From contig CAWINM010000001.1 in NCBI GenBank assembly GCA_963837455.1, positions 496,001 to 560,000 of the forward strand: a stretch of 64,000 nt of DNA, in the 5' to 3' direction. Positions 34,579 through 42,305 of this stretch are shown here, one piece after another (the stretch's first letter is position 1; every line of letters starts with the position of its first letter). The notes beneath the pieces are model-generated. The model searched no databases. It saw only the letters and a program-made list of their open reading frames with translations, and was not told the DNA's origin. This stretch comes from DASYQD01 sp963837455. Lineage in GTDB: Bacteria; Acidobacteriota; Thermoanaerobaculia; Multivoradales; JAIOJS01. Position numbers and translations under genes: made by a program.

Positions 34579-35346
34579 ATGGTAAGCAATCTGCTCAACG
34601 GCCTCCGCAAGAACGGCAACGGCCAGGCTGCCGCCGCGGCAGGTCCGCAGCCGGTCATCGCCCTCGCCGGCATCCGCAAGGTCTACGCGACGGGAGCCAT
34701 CGAGGTCGAGGCGCTCAAGGGCGTCGATGTCAGCATCCAGCCCGGCGAGTTCGTGGCCCTCATCGGCCCGTCGGGATCCGGCAAGTCGACCCTGCTCAAC
34801 ATCGTCGGCTGTCTCGACACCCCCACCAGCGGCTCCTACCGCCTCACCGGCGAGGAGGTCGCCGGCTTCGATCTCGACCGTCTCGCCGACGTGCGCAATC
34901 GCCGCATCGGCTTCATCTTCCAGGGCTTCAACCTGCTCAACCAGCTCACCGCCTACGACAACGTCGAGCTGCCGCTGCTGTTCAAAGGCAGCGGCAAGCG
35001 CGAACGGCGGGCGCGCGTCGAGCACCTGCTGTCGCAGGTCGGGCTCGCCGACCGCATGCACCACAAGCCCACCGAGCTCTCCGGCGGCCAGATGCAGCGC
35101 GTCGCCATCGCCCGCGCCCTCGCCTGCGAGCCCGACATCCTGCTCGCCGACGAGCCCACCGGCAACCTCGACTCGGGTTCCGGTGCCGACATCCTGCACG
35201 TCTTCGAGGAGCTGTGGAGCGCCGGCCACACGGTGGTGGTGATCACCCACGACCGCGCCGTGGCGCGCCGCACCCAGCGCGTGCTCACCATCCACGACGG
35301 CCGCATCGACGCCGACGAGCCCGCCTCGAGCCTCGGGGCGAGCTGA
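34579..35346 (+). CDS. MacB/LolD-type ABC transporter ATP-binding protein
   Basis: A 255-residue ATPase. Walker A is GPSGSGKS at 63-70, the Q-loop Gln is at 115, the signature LSGGQ is at 167-171, Walker B with the catalytic Glu is ILLADE at 187-192, and the H-loop His is at 224. The FIFQGFNLL segment identifies the MacB/LolD (FtsE-like) class that works mechanically with periplasmic domains. A Gly/Ala/Asn-rich N-terminal extension of about 25 residues precedes the fold. ATG 34579 follows the previous stop by one base, so the unit is translationally coupled to the two permeases. Confidence 0.93.
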   Translation: MVSNLLNGLRKNGNGQAAAAAGPQPVIALAGIRKVYATGAIEVEALKGVDVSIQPGEFVALIGPSGSGKSTLLNIVGCLDTPTSGSYRLTGEEVAGFDLDRLADVRNRRIGFIFQGFNLLNQLTAYDNVELPLLFKGSGKRERRARVEHLLSQVGLADRMHHKPTELSGGQMQRVAIARALACEPDILLADEPTGNLDSGSGADILHVFEELWSAGHTVVVITHDRAVARRTQRVLTIHDGRIDADEPASSLGAS

Positions 35347-35523
35347 GCGCCCGGCAGGCTTCCAATCGCCGGCTCCGCGACCGTCGCCGGCGCCCGCCGA
35401 GCGACAGCCGCCGCGGCGACAGCCGGGACCGCGAGCTCGCGTGCATGCCGATTGCACCGGGCCGGCCGTATGGACCGCCGTGATACCTTCTGCGCACCCC
35501 GAGCCCGCAATCCCGCCGCGTCG

Positions 35524-36969
35524 ATGTCGCCAGGAACCCCGCCCCGCCACCTCGCCAGGCGACCGCCCTCGCGGAGTCGACGGCACGGTGCCGCCGCGCT
35601 CGTCGCCGCTGCCGTCGCGCTCGCCTCCTGTCGCCAGCCGGCGCCGGCGCCCAACGTCGTCCTCATCTCCATCGACACGCTGCGCAGCGACGCGCTGCGC
35701 GCCTACGACCCGGCGGCGGCGGCGCTGCCGGCCATCGATGGCCTGGCGGCCGGCAGCCGGCGTTTCAGCCACGCCCTGGCCGCGGCGTCCTGGACGCTGC
35801 CCTCGCACGCCTCGCTGCTCACCGGCGTCTACCCGCACCGCCATGGCGCGATCCATCGCCGCGCCACCATCTCGCGCGGCGTTCCCAGCCTGCCGGCGCT
35901 GCTCGCCGCCCGCGGCTACGAGACCGTCGCCTTCACCGACGGCGGCTTCCTCGACGCCAGCTACGGCTTCGGCCGTGGCTTCCTGCGCTATGACGACCAC
36001 CTGAGCCGCGGCGTGGCGCCGCTGCCCTGGCTGCCGCAGGGAGGCCGGCCCGACGCCCGCGGCGAGAGCGACCTCTTCGCGCGCGCCGCTGCCTTCCTGG
36101 CCCACCGCTCCGGCGCCAGCAGGCCGCTGTTCCTCTTCGCCCACAGCTACGCGGTGCACGACTACTACAAGGCGCACCCGTGGGCGCGTGCCGCCACCGG
36201 CGCGCGCGTCGCCACCACCGCCGATCACAACCTGCAATGTCTCACCGGCGAGCGCCAGTGCCCCGCCGCCGAGTGGCAGACCCTCGCCGGCTACTACCGC
36301 GCCGAGCTGCGGCGGCTCGACGACGGCGTCGCGCGCCTGCTCGCCACCGTCCACCGCCAGCTCGGCGACCGCGCCACCTACGTGGTGCTGCTCTCCGATC
36401 ATGGCGAGGGGCTCGAGCCCGGCGAGGGCGCAACCCACCACGGCGGGGCGCTACGCCGCGACCTGCTGTCGGTGCCGCTGCTGGTGGCCGGCCCGGGCAT
36501 CGCGCCGGGAGTGGAGTCGACGCCGGTGTCCCTGATCGACGTCGCCCCCACGCTCGCCGCCCTCGCCGGCGCCGGCAACGCCGACTTCGATGGCAGCTCT
36601 CTTCTCCCCCTGCTCCACGGCGGGCCTCGCGCCTCGCTCGCGGCGCTCAGCCTTGGTACCCGCGAGCTGCACGCCGAGGAGCACTACTACTGGTGGCGCG
36701 ACGGCCGCCGGCGCGCGGCCCGCGACGTCGGCACCCACGCCCTCGCCGTCGGCGTGCTGCGGACCGGCTGGTGGTACACGCGAGCCCCCCACCGCGAGCT
36801 CGCCGAGCGTCTCGACGGCACCGCCGCCGGCGCGCCGCCGCTCGCCGTCCTGCGCCAAGCCGCCTCGCCGCTGCTGCGCATGAGCGTCGTCGCCACCCCG
36901 CCGCACCGCGAGAGCGAGGAGCTCGAGGCCACCCTACGCTCTCTCGGCTACGACGGCGGCACCCCGTGA
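35524..36969 (+). CDS. Lipoprotein of alkaline phosphatase/sulfatase superfamily
   Basis: A 481-residue predicted lipoprotein (lipobox LASC, Cys36). The superfamily metal site begins with ISIDTLRSDALRAY (Asp51). The nucleophile region is ASWTLPSHASLLTG, with Thr91 in the position where sulfatases have the Cys/Ser that becomes formylglycine. The Cys/Ser-x-Pro-x-Arg signature is absent, so this is not a formylglycine sulfatase and acts more like Thr-dependent phosphotransferases or phosphodiesterases. A later LLSDHGEGL supplies the second metal ligand cluster and THHGG another. It precedes the outer-membrane barrel and Sat-CysC gene. Confidence 0.82.
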   Translation: MSPGTPPRHLARRPPSRSRRHGAAALVAAAVALASCRQPAPAPNVVLISIDTLRSDALRAYDPAAAALPAIDGLAAGSRRFSHALAAASWTLPSHASLLTGVYPHRHGAIHRRATISRGVPSLPALLAARGYETVAFTDGGFLDASYGFGRGFLRYDDHLSRGVAPLPWLPQGGRPDARGESDLFARAAAFLAHRSGASRPLFLFAHSYAVHDYYKAHPWARAATGARVATTADHNLQCLTGERQCPAAEWQTLAGYYRAELRRLDDGVARLLATVHRQLGDRATYVVLLSDHGEGLEPGEGATHHGGALRRDLLSVPLLVAGPGIAPGVESTPVSLIDVAPTLAALAGAGNADFDGSSLLPLLHGGPRASLAALSLGTRELHAEEHYYWWRDGRRRAARDVGTHALAVGVLRTGWWYTRAPHRELAERLDGTAAGAPPLAVLRQAASPLLRMSVVATPPHRESEELEATLRSLGYDGGTP

Positions 36970-36988
36970 TAGCGTCTCGCCGCTTCCG

Positions 36989-38257
36989 ATGGCAGCGTTC
37001 CGCTCACCGTCGCGTCCCCGGCTGAGCCGCGCCCTCCTGCTGCTCGCGCTCGCCGCGGCCCCGGCGGCGGCGCAGTACCGGGCGGCCGGCAGCGACATCG
37101 CGATCCTCCCCGATCGCAAGAGCGAGCTCGAGACGGCGATGCAACAGGCGCCGTGGCACCTCGGCGGGCTGCGGGTGGCACCCTGGATCGGGGTGCGCGA
37201 CGTCAGCTACGTGCGCGAGCTCGACGCCGGCGGGCGCCAGCGGCCAGCCGACCTCACCGCCACCGGTGGCGCCGGCCTGCGCGCCTACCTCCCGCTCGGC
37301 ACGCACACCATCGTTGCCGCCCACGCCCTGCCCGAGTACGCCTGGTGGCAGAAGGAGAAGGATCGCAACGCCGTCGTCGGCCACTATGGGCTCGGCCTCT
37401 TCAGCTGGGGCACCCGGGTGCAAGGAGAGCTCACCGCGCGCCGCGTCGAGGAGGTCGCCTTCCTGAGCTCGGACGTGCTCGTCAACGAGCCCATCCGCGA
37501 TGACGAGGCCGCCGGCAGCGCCCAGGTGCGTCTCTTCGGCTCGATCGGCGCCTACCTGGCGGGCACCCAGGTGCGCACCCGTGTCGATGCCACCTCCGGG
37601 CTCACCGCGCTCGACCCGGCGCAGGCTCTCGACCGCGACACCACCCAGACCCGGCTCGGGCTGCGCTACCTCCTGCGCGGCGACCGCGGCCATCTGGGCG
37701 CCGGAGCGCTCGAGGAGCGCACCAAGTTCCTCGGCGCCAACGCGACCCGCTCGAACAAGGGCTCGTCCTGGTACGCCGAGTCCCTGCTTCATGGCAACCA
37801 CCTCGACCTCAGCCTGCAGTACGACTCCCGCGACCTGCAGCCCGACGGCAGCGCCTTCCCCGGCTACCGGGCAGGCAACGGCCAGGCATCCCTGGTGCTC
37901 CATCCCGGCTGGCGCGTGCAGTACCAGCTCTACGGCCGGCGCCAGCTGCGGTACTCGGCGCTCGACCTCGGCAGCTACCTCGAGGAGAGCCGCAGCGGCG
38001 CCGGCCTCCATTTCGCGGTCGGCAAGGGTGGCGTGCAGCTGTTCTACGAGACGGGCGACGACGACTACTTCGGCACCACGCCGCGCCACGAGTCCGTCAC
38101 CGCGCGCGGCGGCTGGCTCGACATCGCCATCCGCCGGCTCAACCTGCGCGTCGGCGGCCGCCTGACCCGCTTCACACCCGACGGCGGCGGCACCCGCGAG
38201 GTGCGCGAGGTGATCGGCGCGCTGTCGCTGAGCTTCGGCCAGCCCGGAGAGTGGTAG
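36989..38257 (+). CDS. Outer-membrane beta-barrel protein
   Basis: A 422-residue exported protein. Signal peptide (LLLLALAAAPAAAQY) and then repeated amphipathic strands with aromatic girdle residues, for example GGAGLRAYLPLGTHTIVAAHALPEYAWW and RVQYQLYGRRQLRYSALDLG. No soluble domain is seen, and the strand count fits a 16- to 18-stranded barrel. I do not recognise a closer family. It is 19 bases after the lipoprotein gene and overlaps the Sat-CysC start by 7 bases, so all three are probably one transcript. A role in surface polysaccharide export or anchoring is inferred only from the neighbours. Confidence 0.72.
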   Translation: MAAFRSPSRPRLSRALLLLALAAAPAAAQYRAAGSDIAILPDRKSELETAMQQAPWHLGGLRVAPWIGVRDVSYVRELDAGGRQRPADLTATGGAGLRAYLPLGTHTIVAAHALPEYAWWQKEKDRNAVVGHYGLGLFSWGTRVQGELTARRVEEVAFLSSDVLVNEPIRDDEAAGSAQVRLFGSIGAYLAGTQVRTRVDATSGLTALDPAQALDRDTTQTRLGLRYLLRGDRGHLGAGALEERTKFLGANATRSNKGSSWYAESLLHGNHLDLSLQYDSRDLQPDGSAFPGYRAGNGQASLVLHPGWRVQYQLYGRRQLRYSALDLGSYLEESRSGAGLHFAVGKGGVQLFYETGDDDYFGTTPRHESVTARGGWLDIAIRRLNLRVGGRLTRFTPDGGGTREVREVIGALSLSFGQPGEW

Positions 38258-40002
38258 CTCCCGGCCAGGCGCCCGGCGAGAGCATCGCGGCCACTCCCAC
38301 GCCGCCCCTCGTCGACCTCCTCTGCTCCCCGGCTCGCGCCGCTGCGCTGCGCGTGCGCCTGCCCGACCTCCCGTCGTGGGATCTCACGCCGCGACAGCTG
38401 TGCGACCTCGAGATGCTGGCGACGGGGGCTTTCACGCCGCTCGCCGGCTTCCAAGGCCGCGCCGCCGCCGAATCAGTGGTGGCGACGATGCGCCTGCCGC
38501 CGGCGCCGGGAGAGGCCCGGGGAGCTCTGTGGCCGATCCCGGTAACGCTCGACGTCGCTCCCGGGACCGCCGCCGCGGCGGTCCGCGCCGGCGCCCTCGT
38601 CCTGCGCGACCCCGAGGGTCTGCCGCTCGCCGTGCTGAGGTACGAGGAGGCTTGGGAGCACGACCGCGAGCGCGAGGCCGAGGCGGTCTACGGCACCCTC
38701 GACGCGGCGCACCCCGGCGTCCACCACCTGCTCCACCGCACCAACAACGTCGCCGTCGCTGGTCCCCTCGAGGCTCTGCAGCTGCCGCCGCACTACGACT
38801 TCGCCAGCCTGCGCGAGACGCCACGGCAGTCGCGCGACGCCTTCGCGGGTCTCGGCTGGCGGCGCGTGGTCGCCTTCCAGACCCGCAACCCCATGCACTG
38901 CGCCCACTTCGAGCTCACGCTCCGGGCCGCCCGCGAGCAGGAGGCCAGCCTGCTCGTCCACCCGGTGGTGGGGATGACGCGGCCCGGCGACCTCGATCAC
39001 TACACGCGCGTCCGCTGCTACCAGGCGCTGCTGCATCGCTACCCCGCGGGCCTGGCACGGCTCGCCCTGCTGCCGCTCGCCATGCGCATGGCCGGCCCCC
39101 GCGAGGCGCTCCTGCACGCCATCGTGCGCCGCAACTTCGGCTGCACGCACTTCATCGTCGGTCGCGACCATGCCGGCCCCGGCGTCGACCCCCAGGGGCG
39201 TCCCTTCTACCTCCCTTATGCCGCCCAGGAGCTGGTCGCCCGGCACCAGGAGGAGATCGGCATCGCGATGGTGCCGTTCCGCCAGATGGTCTACGTCGAG
39301 AGCGAGCGACGCCATCGCCCCGAGGACGAGGTCCCCGCCGGCACCGCCACGCTCGCCATCTCGGGCAGCGAGCTGCGCCATCGGCTCGCCGCCGGCGCCG
39401 AGATCCCCGAGTGGTTCACCTTCCCCGAGGTGGCGCGCGAGCTCCAGCGCACTCACCCGCCGCGCCGGCACGCTGGCTTCACTGTCTTCCTGACCGGCCT
39501 CTCGGGGGCGGGTAAGTCGACCATCGCGCGGGCGCTGCAGGTCAAGCTCCTCGAGACCGGCGGCCGCCCTGTCACCCTCCTCGACGGCGACCTGGTGCGC
39601 AAGCAACTCTCCTCAGAGCTCGGCTTCTCCAAGGAGCACCGCGACCTCAACATCCGCCGCATCGGCTTCGTCGCCGCCGAGATCACCAAGAACCGCGGCG
39701 TCGCCCTGTGCGCCCCCATCGCCCCCTATGACGCCGTCCGCAAGGAGGTGCGCGCGCTCATCGCGCCCCTTGGCGGCTTCGTGCTGGTGCACGTGGCGAC
39801 TGCCCTCGCGGTGTGCGAGGCCCGCGACGTCAAGGGCCTCTACGCCCGCGCGCGAGCGGGGCTGCTGCCGGCGTTCACCGGCATCTCCGACCCCTACGAG
39901 ACCCCCGAAGACGCCGAGGTGGTGGTGGATGCCGGCGCTCTCTCGCCGGCCGAGGCGGCCGAGGCGGTGCTGCGCCACCTCGAGCACGAGGGGTACGTGT
40001 AG
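38251..40002 (+). CDS. Bifunctional sulfate adenylyltransferase / APS kinase (Sat-CysC)
   Basis: A 583-residue fusion. ATP sulfurylase occupies about residues 1-400 and has QTRNPMHCAH at 210-219 (the HxxH ATP site) and GRDHAGPG. APS kinase follows, with Walker A GLSGAGKS at 416-423 and LDGDLVRKQLSSELGFS. Together they convert sulfate and two ATP to PAPS, the sulfuryl donor for sulfotransferases. This fusion order is common in bacteria that use PAPS for sulfated glycans or lipids. No sulfotransferase or PAPS reductase is seen in this window. The GTG start overlaps the barrel gene. Confidence 0.93.
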   Translation: MVAPGQAPGESIAATPTPPLVDLLCSPARAAALRVRLPDLPSWDLTPRQLCDLEMLATGAFTPLAGFQGRAAAESVVATMRLPPAPGEARGALWPIPVTLDVAPGTAAAAVRAGALVLRDPEGLPLAVLRYEEAWEHDREREAEAVYGTLDAAHPGVHHLLHRTNNVAVAGPLEALQLPPHYDFASLRETPRQSRDAFAGLGWRRVVAFQTRNPMHCAHFELTLRAAREQEASLLVHPVVGMTRPGDLDHYTRVRCYQALLHRYPAGLARLALLPLAMRMAGPREALLHAIVRRNFGCTHFIVGRDHAGPGVDPQGRPFYLPYAAQELVARHQEEIGIAMVPFRQMVYVESERRHRPEDEVPAGTATLAISGSELRHRLAAGAEIPEWFTFPEVARELQRTHPPRRHAGFTVFLTGLSGAGKSTIARALQVKLLETGGRPVTLLDGDLVRKQLSSELGFSKEHRDLNIRRIGFVAAEITKNRGVALCAPIAPYDAVRKEVRALIAPLGGFVLVHVATALAVCEARDVKGLYARARAGLLPAFTGISDPYETPEDAEVVVDAGALSPAEAAEAVLRHLEHEGYV

Positions 40003-40129
40003 CGAGCGCGGGGGAATTCCGCGGCCACCTGCCGGCGTTCCCTCAGCCGTGTAGCCGCGCACCGCGCTCCCCGCGGAGAGCACCCGCAAACCCTTGAACC
40101 CTCAGCCTGTAGGGCCGCGAAGCGGCTGC

Positions 40130-40135
40130 TACAAT
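40130..40135 (+). promoter_or_regulatory. Candidate -10 element (TACAAT) of polysaccharide operon
   Basis: TACAAT matches the sigma70 -10 consensus in five of six positions. The hairpin GCCGC-GAA-GCGGC lies immediately upstream, and no -35 match is found 17 nt away. Transcripts starting here would have an untranslated leader of about 40 nt before GTG 40181. Confidence 0.4.
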
Positions 40136-40180
40136 GGGTCGAATCCACAGGACGGCGGACCGGAACCGGAGCGGAGCGAC

Positions 40181-40924
40181 GTGCCCCTACTCAAACGCGA
40201 GCCCGAGATCTGGCCGCCCCACCTCTTCGGTGAGCCGGGCAGCGACGCCCCGGACCCCTCGGAGGCTCGCGCCGCCGCCGCCATCCACCACCGCGGCCCC
40301 GCTCAGAACGGGCATGGCCACCTCTTCGGCAACGGTCACGGCAACGGGTACGACGAGGGCCAAGGCGCCGTCGGCCCGGACCACTGGTGGGTCACTTACA
40401 CCCTCTCGCGGCAGGAGAAGACTCTCGCTCGCCACTTGCTGCACTGGGAGATTCCCTACTACCTGCCACAGCGAGAGCACAGGATCCGCGCCGGCGACCG
40501 CTGGCGCAAGTCCCATCTGCCGCTGTTCACCGGCTACGTGTTCTTCCATGGCGACCTGCACGACCGCCTGATGGCGCTGCGCAGTAACGTCGTCGTCAAG
40601 CTGATCCAGGCGCCCGCGCCCGAGGAGCTGGCCTCCCAGCTGCGCTCGCTCTGGCTGCTGCAGATGACCGGCGCACCGCTCGTGCCGCACCCCTACATCG
40701 GTCCGGGCGACGAGGTCGAGATCTTCCAGGGCCCCTTGCGCGGCTACCGCGGCCAGGTGCTGCGCGAGAAGGGCAAGTACCGGCTCGTGGTGTCGATCTC
40801 GCTCCTGCGCCAGGCGGTGTCGACGGAGGTCCCCCGGGACGCGGTGGCGCCGACGGCCATGCGCAAGGTCCAGCCACGCCAGACCGCGCACCACGCGGCG
40901 ATGGTCAGGGACTCTCACTCCTAA
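40181..40924 (+). CDS. NusG/RfaH-like transcription antitermination factor
   Basis: A 247-residue specialised NusG paralogue. The NGN domain spans about residues 67-170 (WWVTYTLSRQEKTLARHL, YLPQREHRI, PLFTGYVFFHG). The KOW domain follows (IGPGDEVEIFQGPLRGYRGQVL). The first 65 residues are an unusual Gly/His/Asn-rich extension not present in NusG. Proteins of this type (RfaH, UpxY, LoaP) are the first gene of long polysaccharide operons and prevent premature termination. Its position ahead of at least 23 kb of co-directional glycan genes fits that role. GGAG precedes the GTG start. Confidence 0.88.
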   Translation: MPLLKREPEIWPPHLFGEPGSDAPDPSEARAAAAIHHRGPAQNGHGHLFGNGHGNGYDEGQGAVGPDHWWVTYTLSRQEKTLARHLLHWEIPYYLPQREHRIRAGDRWRKSHLPLFTGYVFFHGDLHDRLMALRSNVVVKLIQAPAPEELASQLRSLWLLQMTGAPLVPHPYIGPGDEVEIFQGPLRGYRGQVLREKGKYRLVVSISLLRQAVSTEVPRDAVAPTAMRKVQPRQTAHHAAMVRDSHS

Positions 40925-40933
40925 CGTTCGCTT

Positions 40934-40975
40934 CCTCGGGTCTTTCGAGGTTCGGCAGGGTGCGCAAGGCGCACC
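40934..40975 (+). other. Two tandem hairpins between NusG paralogue and first glycosyltransferase
   Basis: CCTCG (40934-40938) pairs with CGAGG (40946-40950), and GGTGCGC (40959-40965) pairs with GCGCACC (40969-40975) across a 3-nt AAG loop. They sit in the 113-nt untranslated gap after the NusG-like gene. No T tract follows. They could be pause or recruitment structures for the antitermination factor, which is inference. Confidence 0.45.
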
Positions 40976-41037
40976 ACTCACGATGACAGCAGCCGGCGGC
41001 GGCGCCGGCCGGGCGGGGCGGCGGGAACAGACGCTTG

Positions 41038-42303
41038 ATGACCACCTCTCGAGGTGCCCGGACACCCAAGGGGGCGGAGCCTGTCCGGGCGCGTCCGCAG
41101 CCCGCTGGAGCGGCGGGTCGGCCGCGCGACGACGAGTGCGGCGCGACGGGCCGCCTGCTGTTCGTCTCCGCCGGCCTCTCTCCGCGCGGTGGTGGCATCG
41201 CCGCGGCCGGCAGGCTGCTGCTCGCCGCCACCCGCGAGTGGGCGGCGAGCCAGGGCGTCGCGCTGCGCCTGCTCACGCTCGGTGAGCCTTCGGACCTCCC
41301 CGCCGGCGCCGACGGCGAGGCTTTCCAGGGCAACCGGGGCGCGCTGGCGCGGGCGATCTGGCGCGCCCAGATCGTCGAGGGATACCGCCACCACGTTTAC
41401 GACTTCCTCGGCGTCGCGCGCATCCAGGGGGTGCTGCCGCGCCGCTGGCGAGCCCGCTACCTGCTCTACCTCTACGGCATCGAGTGCTGGCGCCCGCTGC
41501 GCGGCAGCCGCCGCCGCGCCCTCGACGGCGCCGCCGCGCGGCTCGCCTGCTCGTCGTTCACCGCCGACCGCCTGCGCCGCCTCAACCCCGGCACGCCACC
41601 GGTGACTCCCTTGCATCTCGCGGTCGACGACCTCCCCACCACCTCGACCGGCGCCGACGACGCCCTGCTCGCCGCGCTCGGCGAGGGCTTCCTCCTCATC
41701 GTCGGCCGCCTCGCCCCCGGCGAGCGCTACAAAGGGCACGACGAGCTGCTCGAGGCCCTCGCCACCCTCGCACCGACGCATCCCGACTTGCGGCTCGTCG
41801 TGGCCGGTGAGGGCGAGGATCGCCGGCGACTCGAGGCACGCGCCGCCGAGCTCGGTGTCGCGCCGCGCGTCTCCTTCGTCGGCTTCGTCAGCGCGGCGAC
41901 GCTCGTCGCGCTCTATCGCCGCTGCGCCCTCTTCGCCATGCCGAGCGACGGCGAGGGCTTCGGCCTCGTCTACCTAGAGGCAATGCGCACCGGCCGGCCG
42001 TGCATCGCTCGCGCCGCCTCGGCGGCGGCGGAGATCGTCGTCGACGGCGAGACCGGGCGGCTCGTCGAGGCCGGGGCGGCGCCGCTCGCGGCGGCCATCG
42101 CCGGCATCCTCGCCGATCCCTTCGCCACGGCGGCGATGGGGGCTGCCGGCCGCGAGCGCTGGCAGCAGTGCTTCCGCCCCGCGCAGTTCGCCGCCGGGCT
42201 GCGCCCCCACCTCGACCAGCTGCTCGCGCCGGCTCCCTTGTGTCAGCGCCGCGAGGTGGTCGTCCCCTCCACCCGCTCCGCCTCCTCCACCGGGGCCCGC
42301 TGA
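41038..42303 (+). CDS. Glycosyltransferase family 4 (A)
   Basis: A 421-residue GT-B fold enzyme. The C-terminal Rossmann half has ILIVGRLAPGERYKGHDELLEAL-type sequence (phosphate-binding), VVAGEGEDRRRLEA, and MPSDGEGFGLVYLEAMRTGRPCIA with the GT4 E-x7-E motif. The N-terminal half reads LLFVSAGLSPRGGGIAAAGRL, the glycine-rich acceptor/donor loop. It transfers a sugar from a nucleotide donor to a lipid-linked acceptor on the cytoplasmic side. Residues 1-38 are a poorly conserved extension, and the true start may be downstream. It is the first enzyme gene after the antiterminator. Confidence 0.85.
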   Translation: MTTSRGARTPKGAEPVRARPQPAGAAGRPRDDECGATGRLLFVSAGLSPRGGGIAAAGRLLLAATREWAASQGVALRLLTLGEPSDLPAGADGEAFQGNRGALARAIWRAQIVEGYRHHVYDFLGVARIQGVLPRRWRARYLLYLYGIECWRPLRGSRRRALDGAAARLACSSFTADRLRRLNPGTPPVTPLHLAVDDLPTTSTGADDALLAALGEGFLLIVGRLAPGERYKGHDELLEALATLAPTHPDLRLVVAGEGEDRRRLEARAAELGVAPRVSFVGFVSAATLVALYRRCALFAMPSDGEGFGLVYLEAMRTGRPCIARAASAAAEIVVDGETGRLVEAGAAPLAAAIAGILADPFATAAMGAAGRERWQQCFRPAQFAAGLRPHLDQLLAPAPLCQRREVVVPSTRSASSTGAR

Positions 42304-42305
42304 CC

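Noticed and set aside
40094..40180. ATG 40094 as the start of the NusG-like protein
   Set aside because: It would lie upstream of the likely -10 box and adds a stretch without Shine-Dalgarno support. GTG 40181 has GGAG at the right spacing.
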